Origin: an uncultured bacterium | Lineage (GTDB): Bacteria > Bacillota > Clostridia > TANB77 > CAG-508 | Assembly (NCBI GenBank): GCA_905215935.1 | Contig: CAJMRY010000001.1 | Coordinates: forward strand, 124,001 to 188,000 | Direction: 5' to 3' | DNA length: 64,000 bases | Shown: positions 38,288 to 48,142 of the stretch, in pieces | How positions within the stretch are numbered: the stretch's first letter is position 1 | How the letters are laid out: every line of letters starts with the position of its first letter | Translations under genes and position numbers: made by a program | Notes under the pieces: generated by a model | What the model saw: the letters and a program-made list of their open reading frames with translations, nothing else | Told to the model about the DNA's origin: nothing | Database searches by the model: none

Positions 38288-39209
38288 TTATTTAGAACTA
38301 TCACCGATTAATATCTTTTGATTTGATTTTTAATTTAAAAGCTTCTCTTCTAGATTTTTTATCTTCTTTGTATCTATCAGAAACTATATTTTTTATTAAT
38401 ATCTTTTTTAATGCATCTTCTTTTAAATCTGCAATTAAACTACCATCTCTTGCAATAGAAATTTTTCCGGTTTCTTCTGAAACTACTATTGCAATGGCGT
38501 CAGATTCTTTAGAAATTCCAATTGCAGCTCTATGTCTTGTTCCTAATTCTTTAGCAATATCTTGACTACTTGCAAGTGGCAAGATACATGCTGCTGAAAC
38601 AATTTTATTTTCACTTATAATTACTGCACCATCATGTAATGGAGTATTTGGTGTAAATAGATTTACAAGCAATTGTGGTGACACTTCCGCATCCAATATA
38701 ACTCCTGTTTCTATTATATCTTTTATCTTAATTTCTCTTTCTATTACAATTAATCCCCCCGTCTTGTTTTTCGAAAGTTCTGATGCAGCAATTACAATCT
38801 TATATACATCTTCTTTTGTTTTTGTAATTACATCTTTATCTATTCCGAAAAATCTAGTAAATTTATTGCTTCCCAGTTGTTCTAAAGTTCTACGTAATTC
38901 TGGTTGGAATATAATTATTAATGCTATAACTCCATATGTCATAACTGATGTTAATATAAAATTTAATATTCTCAAATTTAATAAATCACTAATTGCTACA
39001 ATTAGTACAAAAAGTACTATTCCCTTTAATAATTGTGCAACTCTAGACTTTTTAACTGATTTAACAAATTTATATCCTAAAAATATAACAATAACTAAAT
39101 CTAATATTATGGATATAAGCTTTACTGGATATTGATATAGTTCATTTATGTATGCTATTACATTTAACTGAATAAACTGATTTATTGTATTTATTAAATT
39201 TTCTATCAT
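38288..39209 (-). CDS. cdaA: Diadenylate cyclase CdaA (possible C-terminal CGGN site)
   Basis: CdaA makes cyclic di-AMP from two ATP and controls potassium and wall homeostasis. Three N-terminal helices (to about residue 105) precede the DisA-N domain with 'LHDGAVII' and 'GTRHRAAIG' (about 190-225), the substrate-binding motifs. Near the end an in-frame CGG (38306-38304) is followed by TGA, which would end the protein at 302 residues in 'DINR'. If CGGT is glycine it reads 'DINGDSSK' and stops at 38288 (306 residues). Either ending is plausible. The usual partner cdaR is not adjacent. Confidence 0.92.
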
Positions 39210-39237
39210 ATATATCTCCTATTTTATATAGATACAA

Positions 39238-39366
39238 TTATTTTATTACTGTATTTACCAAATAATATATAAAAGTTGTTGCTACTCCTAATATCATTAG
39301 TCCTGCTAAGATAGCAGCCATTACTTTTGTAAGAATTCTTCCTGTTTCATAATTTTTCTTTGCCAT
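39238..39366 (-). CDS. Small single-helix membrane protein, 42 residues
   Basis: The ATG at 39366 follows GGAGG and opens 'MAKKNYETGRILTKVMAAI' then 'LMILGVATTFIYYLVNTV', a single membrane helix. It is directly upstream of cdaA by 28 bases on the same strand, so the two are probably co-expressed. No known family recognised; it may be a membrane partner of CdaA. Confidence 0.6.
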   Translation of the reverse strand: MAKKNYETGRILTKVMAAILAGLMILGVATTFIYYLVNTVIK

Positions 39367-39457
39367 TTTACATTCCTCCTTTGTTTGCATCTATACATAA
39401 TATTATCACACAAATTTTGCTTTTTCAACATTTTATCGTATATATTTATATAATAAA

Positions 39458-39892
39458 TTATCTATATTTTTTTAAAAATTCCTCTAATTCTTTTTCATTT
39501 GCAAATATCTCTTCAAAAATATTATATAAAGTATCAGTTGCTTCATACTCGCCAATCGCATAGCATTTTTTCCCTAATCCATATGCAATTCCAGATTCTA
39601 TATGTGCTGCCTTTCCAGCTGGCAAAACAAGTAATAAATTTTTAGAATTTTTTTCTCCCTCTAAATCATTGTGAAATAAACTCAAAACAATATCACTCTT
39701 TAATCCTAATGATTCAAATTCTTTTTGTTTTTCTTCTGGAGTTTGATTTTTATTTCCGTATCCCCAATTATCTTCATTTTTAATAAAACAATAATAAGAT
39801 ACATTACATTTGTCAAATATATTACATATTTTTAAAATATTTTCTTTGTTTCTAGCTCTTCCAGCTATAAAAAATTCATATCTATTTTCCAT
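39458..39892 (-). CDS. Nucleoside 2-deoxyribosyltransferase-like protein
   Basis: A 144-residue Rossmann-like protein with 'FFIAGRARNKENILKICNIF' at the start and 'LLVLPAGKAAHIESGIAYGL' plus 'KKCYAIGEYEATDTLYNIF' near the end. These resemble the nucleoside 2-deoxyribosyltransferase / DUF4406 fold, where a conserved Glu (here in AHIESG) acts in ribosyl transfer. The substrate is unknown. It is 32 bases downstream of pheT. Confidence 0.65.
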   Translation of the reverse strand: MENRYEFFIAGRARNKENILKICNIFDKCNVSYYCFIKNEDNWGYGNKNQTPEEKQKEFESLGLKSDIVLSLFHNDLEGEKNSKNLLLVLPAGKAAHIESGIAYGLGKKCYAIGEYEATDTLYNIFEEIFANEKELEEFLKKYR

Positions 39893-39924
39893 CTTCTCAC
39901 CTTATAACTTACTATTTTTACAAA

Positions 39925-42292
39925 TTAATTTCTAAGTCTTGCATTACACTTTTTCTCAACATTTTCAATTATCTTTTTAAAACTTTCCATTACCTCTTCT
40001 TCAGTTAAAGTTCTCTTTGTATCATTAAAAGTTAAAGAATATGCTATTGACTTTTCATTTTCACCAACATTTTCACCTGTATAAACATCAAAAACTTCAA
40101 TATTTGTAAGCGCTGAACCACTTGCCTTTTTTATTACCATTTCTATTTCTTTAGATGTTATGTCTTTATTTACAATAAATGCAACATCTTTTTTTACATT
40201 TGGAAATTTAGAAATTTCCTTAAATTTCATTTTTCCAACTTTCTTAGATAGTAATTTACTTAAATTAATTTCGAATACAAAAACTTTATCTTTAGTTACA
40301 TTTGGATGTAATCTTCCGAACATAGCCAACAACATCATTATTTACACTTATTGCAGCTGTTTGACCTGGATGGAACTCTTGTGAAAATTCTTTATCAGTT
40401 ACAAAACTATATCTACCGTTATATCCTAAATAATCTAATATTTCTTCTACTATACCTTTTGTTATATAAAAATCTACTTCTACCTTATTTAGTCCTAAAT
40501 AATATTCTCCAGACATAACTGAAGCAAGTTTTGTCTCTTCTTTATATTCATCTTGTTTTTTATAAAATCCTTTTCCTATTTCGAATATACTAACATCTTT
40601 TATATTACGAGCTTTATTATATTCATAAACTTTTAATAAAGATGGTAAAATACTATTTCTTAATGTATTTCTTTCTTCAGTCATTGGATCTAATAATTTT
40701 AAGCTTTCGAATTCATCCACAACATACTTGTTTACATCTTTATCATTTACTAAAATATATGTTAATGTTTCATTAAGTCCTAAAGAAATCATTTTATTTC
40801 TTATTTCTCTTGTAGTTTTATCGAAACTTCCAGCTTTCATAGGAAGACTTGGTAACTTTCCTTCAATATTATCTACACCATATATTCTCCCTACTTCTTC
40901 TGTTAAATCTTCTTTAATAGATATATCTAATCTTCTTGATGGTACAGATACTGTAATTTTTTCGTCTTCAGAAGTACACTTAAAGTCTAGTCTTCTAAAT
41001 ACATCTAAAATTTCTTCTTTTTTTAATTTAGTTCCAAGTACATTGTTAATATCTGAAACTTTTACAACTACATCTTTATTTTCTTTATTTGTATTATCAT
41101 ATTTTACTAAACCTGTAACAATTTTTGCATCTGCATATTTTTCTAGTAAATGACATGCTCTTTCTATAGCCATATAAGTTCTTTTTGGGTCTAATCCCTT
41201 TTCAAAACGATTACTTGCTTCACTTCTTAATATCTTCTTAGATGTCTTTCTAACTTTTACAGAGTCGAAAATTGCAGATTCTATAATTACATTTTTTGTA
41301 TCATTTTCTACCTCTGTTGTAAGACCTCCCATCACTCCTGCAAGTCCTATTGCCTTTTTACCATCAGAAATAACTATATCATTTTCATCTAAAATTCTTT
41401 CTATATTATCTAAAGTTGTTAACTTTTCGTTCTTTCCAGCCATTCTAACTTCTAATTTATTTTCTAATCTATCTGCATCATAAAAGTGAAGTGGTTGACC
41501 TACTTCTAACATAACATAATTACTGATATCTACAACATTATTGATTGGTCTAATTCCAGATGCTATAAGTCTACTTTTTATAAAATCCGGACTTTCTTTA
41601 ATTACAACGTTTTCGGCCTTTTTTGATAAAAATAGTGAACAATTATCTGTATTTATTTCTATAGAAAATTTATTATTTATATCTTCACCTTGCTCATTAT
41701 ATGATAAATCTATATCCTTTACTTTTTTATCATATATTGCACCTATTTCATATGCCATACCTAATATACTTAATAAATCTCCTCTATTAGCAGTCAATTC
41801 AAAATCAATAACACTATCATCTAATTTTAAATATTTTATTGGATCTTCACCAACAATTGCATCATTTCCTAATTCATGTATTCCATCTTTATCAATATCT
41901 GTCAAAAATTTATTTTCTATACCTAATTCTTGTAGTGAACAAAGCATTCCATTAGATTCTTCTCCACGTATATTACCTTTTTTTATCTTAACATCACCTG
42001 GAAGATGCGCACCATCTAATGCAACTATTACTTTTAATCCTTCTCTTACATTTGGTGCACCACATACAATATTTAAAGTTTCTTCTCCTATATTAACTTT
42101 GCAAACATGTAAATGGTCAGAATCTGGATGATCTTTGCAAGATACTACTTCTCCTATAACTAATTTACTTGCATCAATTAAATTTCCTGCATAGTCATAT
42201 TCATTTCCAACTCTAGTCATATCTTCTGCTAAAGTTTTTACAGGAACATCTATATCTATATAATCTTTTACGAAATTCAAACTTAATTTCAT
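39925..42292 (-). CDS. pheT: Phenylalanyl-tRNA synthetase beta subunit (one CGGN site)
   Basis: PheT forms the alpha2-beta2 enzyme with PheS. Residues about 40-150 are the tRNA-binding domain ('VCGAPNVREGLKVIVALDGA'), then the B3/B4 editing and B5 domains, and a C-terminal anticodon-binding FDX domain ('SKFPNVKKDVAFIVNKDI'). The zero frame stops soon after CGG at 40318-40316. Reading CGGA as glycine gives 'VVGYVGRLHPNVTKDK', the conserved Gly-x-x-His-Pro motif, and a 788-residue protein of normal length. The ATG at 42292 is one base after the pheS stop and has GAGGAG upstream. Confidence 0.93.
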
Positions 42293-42293
42293 A

Positions 42294-43343
42294 TTACTCC
42301 TCATCCTTTCTATCAAATTGTTTTAAAAATCTTGTATCATTTGTGTATAAATATCTCATATCTGTTATTCCATATCTAAACATTGCTAAACGGTCTATTC
42401 CTGTACCAAAAGCAAATCCTCCATATAAATCTGGATCATATCCATTCATCTTTAATACATTTGGATGAACTATTCCTGCTCCTAATACTTCTATCCATCC
42501 TGTTTGTTTACACAAATTGCATCCTTTTCCACCACATTTAAAACATGTGACATCAACTTCATAAGAAGGCTCTGTAAATGGGAAATAACTTGGTCTAAAT
42601 CTTAAATTTAAATTCTCTCCAATTAATTTTCTAACAAATACTTCTAATGTTCCTTTTAAATCTGCAAGTGATACATTGTTTTCTTTTTTATCAATTACTA
42701 ATCCTTCAACTTGATTAAATTGATGAGAATGTGTTGCATCATCTTCTCTCCTATATGTTTTTCCTGTACAAATCATTCTAATAGGTGATTTTTCTTTATT
42801 ACCAAGCATTGTTCTTGCTTGCACACTTGATGTTTGTGTTCTTAATAAATACTCATCTGTAATATAAAAACTATCTTGCATATCTCTTGCTGGATGACCT
42901 TTTGGTAAATTCAATCTTTCAAAACAAAATTCATCTGTTTCAAGTTCTGGTCCATCAATAACATCATATCCCATAGATACAAATAAATCTTGTATTTCTT
43001 CTATTGTTCTATTAATTGGATGTTTGCTTCCTCTTTTAACTTTAGTACTTGGAAGTGTTACATCTATTTTTTCTTTTTCCAACTTTTCTTGCAATTCTTT
43101 TTCTTCAAATTCATTTTCTTTTTGTTTAATAAATTCTTCTAGTTCTTGCTTTACACTATTTACCATATTACCAACAATAGGTCTTTCTTCTGGACTAAGA
43201 TTTGCCATTCCTCTTAATATAGTTGTAAGTTCACCTTTTTTTCCCAATATTTTCACTCTAATATCATTTAGAGTTTTTCTATCTTTTGCATCTTCGATTA
43301 ATGTTTTTGCAACATCTCTAATTTTTGTTATTTCTTCTTTCAA
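42294..43343 (-). CDS. pheS: Phenylalanyl-tRNA synthetase alpha subunit
   Basis: PheS (349 residues) holds the class II catalytic core: motif 2 region 'ICTGKTYRREDDATHSHQFN', 'RFRPSYFPFTEPSYEVDV' and motif 3 'GFAFGTGIDRLAMFRYGI'. A short Cys cluster ('CFKCGGKGCNLCKQTG') is present near residue 275, a zinc-binding insert seen in many Firmicutes PheS. The N-terminal coiled coil binds tRNA. It is controlled by the T-box upstream. Confidence 0.97.
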   Translation of the reverse strand: MKEEITKIRDVAKTLIEDAKDRKTLNDIRVKILGKKGELTTILRGMANLSPEERPIVGNMVNSVKQELEEFIKQKENEFEEKELQEKLEKEKIDVTLPSTKVKRGSKHPINRTIEEIQDLFVSMGYDVIDGPELETDEFCFERLNLPKGHPARDMQDSFYITDEYLLRTQTSSVQARTMLGNKEKSPIRMICTGKTYRREDDATHSHQFNQVEGLVIDKKENNVSLADLKGTLEVFVRKLIGENLNLRFRPSYFPFTEPSYEVDVTCFKCGGKGCNLCKQTGWIEVLGAGIVHPNVLKMNGYDPDLYGGFAFGTGIDRLAMFRYGITDMRYLYTNDTRFLKQFDRKDEE

Positions 43344-43423
43344 TTTAATTCCTCCCTTTTATAAAAAATATAATCAAAATTTAAATATTTATTATATGCT
43401 AACACCTCAGACATTGTAGAGTA

Positions 43424-43459
43424 GTCTTGCTAAGCTTTAGATGTAAAGCTTAGCAAGAC
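43424..43459. other. Perfect 16-bp hairpin between the T-box and pheS
   Basis: GTCTTGCTAAGCTTTA, a 4-nt loop GATG and its exact complement. It lies after the T-box terminator and 80 bases before the pheS start. There is no T-run on either side, so it is not a normal terminator; it could be an mRNA processing or stability element. Confidence 0.6.
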
Positions 43460-43526
43460 GGCTAATTTTAAATCACCCATACCATAAAACTATTTGCAAC
43501 AAACTAACTTTTTTCTCTTTCATACA

Positions 43527-43745
43527 CAAAAAAAGATACCACGAAAAATCCATTAATAGGACGATTTTTTTCGTGGTACCACCTAAATTCATATATTATA
43601 TATATCTCATTATAGTTATAACGTAAACAACCGCTTTTCCCTACTATTATTTCAAGAAAAGAACTAAAAAGTGAAATTTCAAGTAAATTTACAGTAATAA
43701 GTTTTCAGCAAATACTTATTATCTCTGACTTCTGACTATTTTACT
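43527..43745 (-). promoter_or_regulatory. T-box riboswitch of pheST
   Basis: The minus strand carries the T-box antiterminator sequence AGGTGGTACCACG (around 43571-43583), followed by a terminator (ACCACGAAAAA/TTTTTCGTGGT then TCTTTTTTT ending near 43527). An upstream stem region with GTAGGGAAAAGCGGTTG is compatible with stem I and stem III elements. It should sense uncharged tRNA-Phe; the specifier codon was not located with certainty. Confidence 0.88.
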
Positions 43746-43771
43746 CTACTTTGCTTTTTTATCGTTTTTAT

Positions 43772-44798
43772 TTATTCACCTTTAAAATATGCTTTAGTTT
43801 CATTATATGCTCCAAAAGTAACAATATAATCCGAACATCCTACTGGTACTTGTGTTGCTAATCTTCCAGATGTATTTTTTGTTTTAACATAATCTCTTGG
43901 ACCAATAAATATAGTACTTGTTATATATGTTACTCCATTATATTTTATTGAACTAGATGTTAAACCTTCTACTTTTCCTGATACATCTCCATTAGCTCCT
44001 ATAGATGGCATTGTGTAATCTGCAAAGTCTACATCATAATCTATTACTAACCATTCTAAACCTTCTTTTGGATCTTGGTATTTATATATTGAAGAACCTG
44101 AGCTCATATAATCTTGAACTGCTTTTTTAGCATCTTCTCCTCTTGTAAAGTTTGTAACTTTAACATTTACATTTTCATATCCTTTAGTTTCTGTACTATA
44201 TTTTGCAGCTACTCCCCATTCACCTTTAGCAAGTGGAACTTCTTTAGTTGATGTTTTTGCATCTCCTGTAACTACATTATTAGTCACATTATTTTCTACT
44301 GTATTATTTACAACTGTATTGTTTGCTATTGTATTATTTGCTAATGAATTTCTAATTGTGTTAGATGTAGTATTTTTTATAGTATTGTTTTTACTTGTGG
44401 TATTTGAATTTATTATATCATTAACAATTGAATTTTTTCCTGTGATTTCATTTTTAATATTATCATTATAAAATTTAATTCCAAAAAATACTAGTCCTGA
44501 AACTAAACATCCAAATAGTAATAGTACTATAACAACCACTATAATAATTATTGGTGCTTTACTTTTCTTTTTTTGATCTCCATTTGCTGAATTTAAATTT
44601 TGTGAATAATTATTATATTGCCCGCTGACTATTGCTTTGACCTACTCTATTGTTATTTTCTTGACCATTTACTTGATTATTATTAAGATTTTGCACCTGA
44701 TTAACATTTCCCTCATTGCTATTATTTCCCTGTACCTGATTGTTATTTTCCATGCTTCCATTATCTCCTTGCACTGGATTATTATTTTGTTCGTCCAT
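43772..44798 (-). CDS. Asn/Gln-rich membrane protein (one CGGN site)
   Basis: The ATG at 44798, behind AGGGGGATA, opens an Asn/Gln-rich cytoplasmic region with repeats of 'NNQVQ' or 'NNNQV'. The zero frame stops after CGG at 44624-44622. Reading CGGG as glycine continues 'SNSQGQYNNYSQNLNSANG', a Lys-rich stop-transfer, a membrane helix ('PIIIIVVVIVLLLFGC'), an Asn/Thr-rich exported linker with many NNT repeats, and a C-terminal domain ('SKYNGVTYITSTIF' region). Reconstructed length is 341 residues. No function assigned. Confidence 0.65.
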
Positions 44799-44936
44799 TT
44801 TTATCCCCCTTATTTTCAATTTACCTAATTATTTTATCTTTGTTTTCATAAAAAGTCAATAATTCTCTTCCATTTTTATATTATTTATAGTATAATTATA
44901 TTGTATAATTTAATTTTTTAAGGAGGTACTAAAAAT

Positions 44937-45389
44937 ATGTGGCAGTTTTGGTTAATTGCTGCTGGTATCTTTTTTGTATTTGAAATGATAACAGTTGGTT
45001 TCTTAGTCTTCTGGCTTGGAATTGCTGCTCTAATTACTATGGTAGTAAGCTTTTTTACAGATAATCTAGTAATTCAAACAGCTGTATTTGTTATCTCTTC
45101 AATATCATTAATTTTTCTTACAAAACCTTTTGTTAAAAAATTTATGAACGATAAAGATAATCTAGCTACAAATTCATATTCAATCATAGGAAAAACTGGA
45201 ATAGTAACTGAAGATATTGATTCTACATTAGGTACAGGTCTTGTAAAAATTGGCACAGAAACTTGGTCAGCCAAAAGTAATGATGAAAATTTTATTTCTA
45301 AAGGTTCAACTATTACTGTAACAAAAATAGATGGCGTAAAAGCTGTTGTTACTACTAATTCTGAAGTAAAGTCACAGATTTTGAATTAG
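44937..45389 (+). CDS. NfeD-family membrane protein
   Basis: A 150-residue NfeD protein: an N-terminal hydrophobic pair ('FWLIAAGIFFVFEMITVGFL', 'ALITMVVSFFTDN') and a C-terminal OB fold ('SIIGKTGIVTEDIDSTLG', then 'ETWSAKSNDENFISKGS'). NfeD proteins partner with the adjacent stomatin-like (SPFH) protein in membrane microdomain organisation. GGAGG lies upstream, and the SPFH gene follows 59 bases later. Confidence 0.88.
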   Translation: MWQFWLIAAGIFFVFEMITVGFLVFWLGIAALITMVVSFFTDNLVIQTAVFVISSISLIFLTKPFVKKFMNDKDNLATNSYSIIGKTGIVTEDIDSTLGTGLVKIGTETWSAKSNDENFISKGSTITVTKIDGVKAVVTTNSEVKSQILN

Positions 45390-45448
45390 TCATTATTATT
45401 ACAAAATTTAAATATAAATAAACAAAGTAATTTAAGGAGGAAAAAATT

Positions 45449-46360
45449 ATGTTATGGTTTTTTATTATAGTATTAATTATCGCTTTAATTATTGCATTTA
45501 AAACAATAAAAGTTGTTAAACAATCTGAAGTTTATATTATTGAAAGACTTGGTAAATTTCATAAAATTGCTGATGCTGGTCTTACAATAATTATTCCATT
45601 TTTCGATCACGTTAGATCAGTAGTTAGTTTAAAACAACAAACAATGGATATCCCACCACAAGGAGTTATTACAAAAGATAATGTTACAATTACAATCGAT
45701 ACAGTAGTATTCTATAAAATTACAGACCCAGCAAAAGCTGTATATGAAATTCAATCTTTGAAGAAAGGTATCGAATATTTAGCTATCACAACAATTCGTG
45801 ATATTGTTGGTAAAATGGACTTAGATGAAACATTTAGTTCTCGTGATGCAATAAATGACCGTTTAAGAGTTATATTAGATGAAGCAACAGATCAATGGGG
45901 ATGTAAAATAGATAGAGTTGAAATAAAAGATATTACACCACCTGCTGATATTCGTGATGCAATGGAAAAACAAATGAATGCAGAAAGAAATAAAAGAGCC
46001 TTAATTCTTCAAGCTGAAGGTGAAAGACAATCTGCAATCACACTTGCTGAAGGTAAAAAACAAGCTGCAATCTTAGAAGCAGAAGCTGACCGTGAAGCTG
46101 CAATTAGAAGAGCTGCCGGTGAAGCTGATGCAATAAAACAAGTTGCAGAAGCTAAAGCACAAGAAATTGAAATGGTTTATAGAGCAATGATGAAAGCAAA
46201 TCCAGATGAAAAATTAGTTCAATTAAAATCTTTAGAAGCTTTAAAAGAAGTAGCAAACGGAGATGCTAATAAAGTATTTATTCCATTTGATGCAACAAAG
46301 GCTCTTAGTAGTTTAGGCGCTATTAAAGAAGTTATGAAAGATGATGGAAAGAAAAAATAG
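45449..46360 (+). CDS. SPFH/stomatin-like membrane protein
   Basis: A 303-residue QmcA/stomatin-type protein. A short N-terminal anchor ('WFFIIVLIIALIIAF') is followed by the SPFH domain ('SEVYIIERLGKFHKIADAGL', 'QQTMDIPPQGVITKDNV') and a coiled-coil tail rich in EAEA repeats ('AEGERQSAITLAEGKKQAAI'). It forms oligomers at the membrane and usually associates with the NfeD partner, here the preceding gene. Confidence 0.93.
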   Translation: MLWFFIIVLIIALIIAFKTIKVVKQSEVYIIERLGKFHKIADAGLTIIIPFFDHVRSVVSLKQQTMDIPPQGVITKDNVTITIDTVVFYKITDPAKAVYEIQSLKKGIEYLAITTIRDIVGKMDLDETFSSRDAINDRLRVILDEATDQWGCKIDRVEIKDITPPADIRDAMEKQMNAERNKRALILQAEGERQSAITLAEGKKQAAILEAEADREAAIRRAAGEADAIKQVAEAKAQEIEMVYRAMMKANPDEKLVQLKSLEALKEVANGDANKVFIPFDATKALSSLGAIKEVMKDDGKKK

Positions 46361-46401
46361 AATTAAAAAAGAATCTTAGTTTTTAAGATTCTTTTTTAAT
46401 T
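46361..46401 (+). terminator. Terminator of the nfeD-SPFH operon
   Basis: AATTAAAAAAGAATCTTA pairs with TTAAGATTCTTTTTTAATT around a short loop, starting right after the stop codon. Confidence 0.85.
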
Positions 46402-46541
46402 CTATTTTTTTAAAGTTCCAAATAAAATATCTAAACCTATATTTCTTTTCGCAAATAGATTAAAAACCTTTTCAATAAACTTGAAATATTCACTTCTCAT
46501 ATATTTTTATTATATTTTAATTTACAATATTATTATTCATT

Positions 46542-48077
46542 CTATAAATCCAAATCATCTTTATCATCATGCTTATCTTTTATTCTTTTATCTGGATTAT
46601 TTTGTTTTATTATATTTTCAAACATAGAAGCTATATTATCAATATAATTACAATCTTTATCAGGTAATGTGCTAACAATTGGTATAACTCCTTCTTGTAT
46701 AAACTCTATAGCATTTTTCATACATATTGAAGAAGGATACATTCCAAAAATTTTTTTGTAATTTCCATTTTTGAATTCATTAGCAATATTTTGCACATTT
46801 ATGCCATCTAATGATTTTAATTTTACAGGTTTTGAAGATTTGTATTTTTCTAATAATTCCAAAATATCATCTATATTAGATAGTGCACTATATACAATTG
46901 TTGTTTCTGAATCTGGATTTTGATTTATTATATCTAAAATTCTCTTTTGTTCCAAATCCTGCATACCTTCAGTTCTAATAAGATTAATTAGAATATCTTC
47001 TTTTGTTAGTCTTGCTGTATCCATGTTTGTTTTAGCATGTTCATATTTTTCTAGCCATTGTTTTTTCAGTTCGAAAATCTCTTGTGGTATACCTGGACCA
47101 TTTTTTATAATTTTTTCTACAAATTTACTATAAGCTTTTATCTTTTCAGGATATTCAATATCACGCTCTTTTCTAGTTAAATATGACAAGAATCCAGTCT
47201 GCCAATCTTGATCATTCATATAAGTTATGTACAAGCTCCAAAATAACTCTCCGATATAGTTATGATTAGTCCTTTCTGTTCCTGTTGCATATAATTCAGG
47301 ATTATATCCAAATTCTTGATAAAATAAAGCTTTTCTATATAATTGAACTGGAGATACAACACTAAGTATTCTTCCACAATTCTCTTCTTTAGCAATTTGT
47401 GTTGCAACATAACATTCGTCACCAGAATTATAAACTCCATCTTCCTTTTTTATATCCAGATTAACAACATTTGCTCTTATAAACTCTTCTGGAATTCCAT
47501 GTTCAATTAAAAATTCCTTCCCTGCTTCTGAAAGAGGTTGAGAATCGACCTTTGGAACATTGTTTTCTTTATCAACAATGTAATGTAAACTTCCTGGAAT
47601 ATAAATTATAGGTGTATTTCCTTTTTTTATTTCCTGATGATACAAATCTATAGCTTGCTCTAAATGTTCTCGAAACTCATTTCCAGGTTTTCCATTTATT
47701 AGTGGATGCATAGCAGCAACTTCTATTAAAATATTTTTTGTGTCTTCATGAATACCTGATTCTGCCCTATGTTTCCAATAAATATCTGCTTCCTCCTTTT
47801 CAAATGGAATTGCTTTTAATAATAATACAATAATTGCTTCTTGTTTATTTAATTCTTTTTCATCAAAAAATTTACCAGTATATACATCATTTAGTTTTTT
47901 TGTAACTATTTTCAATTTATCTTCTTTACTTAAATCACTAATCTTACTCATATATTCTGCAACTTCATCAGCAGTTAATACATCTGTATATAATACATTG
48001 TCCCTAGCTGGTGTTAAAAAAGCAGATTTCAATGTTCCTAAATCAACATCTGATATTCCCAGATAATCTTTATCCAT
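46542..48077 (-). CDS. DUF218/YdcF-like domain protein
   Basis: A 511-residue cytoplasmic protein. Residues about 155-270 resemble the YdcF/DUF218 Rossmann-like fold: 'PIIYIPGSLHYIVDKENN', 'LSEAGKEFLIEHGIPEEFI', 'NSGDECYVATQIAKE' and 'LSVVSPVQLYRKALFYQEFG'. The rest is helical and unassigned, with a charged end ('KRIKDKHDDKDDLDL'). No neighbours suggest a pathway. The DUF218 assignment is tentative. Confidence 0.55.
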   Translation of the reverse strand: MDKDYLGISDVDLGTLKSAFLTPARDNVLYTDVLTADEVAEYMSKISDLSKEDKLKIVTKKLNDVYTGKFFDEKELNKQEAIIVLLLKAIPFEKEEADIYWKHRAESGIHEDTKNILIEVAAMHPLINGKPGNEFREHLEQAIDLYHQEIKKGNTPIIYIPGSLHYIVDKENNVPKVDSQPLSEAGKEFLIEHGIPEEFIRANVVNLDIKKEDGVYNSGDECYVATQIAKEENCGRILSVVSPVQLYRKALFYQEFGYNPELYATGTERTNHNYIGELFWSLYITYMNDQDWQTGFLSYLTRKERDIEYPEKIKAYSKFVEKIIKNGPGIPQEIFELKKQWLEKYEHAKTNMDTARLTKEDILINLIRTEGMQDLEQKRILDIINQNPDSETTIVYSALSNIDDILELLEKYKSSKPVKLKSLDGINVQNIANEFKNGNYKKIFGMYPSSICMKNAIEFIQEGVIPIVSTLPDKDCNYIDNIASMFENIIKQNNPDKRIKDKHDDKDDLDL

Positions 48078-48142
48078 AAAAATATCTCCCTTCTTTTTAT
48101 ACTACCATAAGTATACCACAAACTATAAAAATACTACTTTAA

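Noticed and set aside
46402..46500. A 32-codon minus-strand frame starting MRSEYFKFIEKVF
   Set aside because: No ribosome binding site is visible, and its end overlaps the terminator of the SPFH operon. Not enough support to call a gene.
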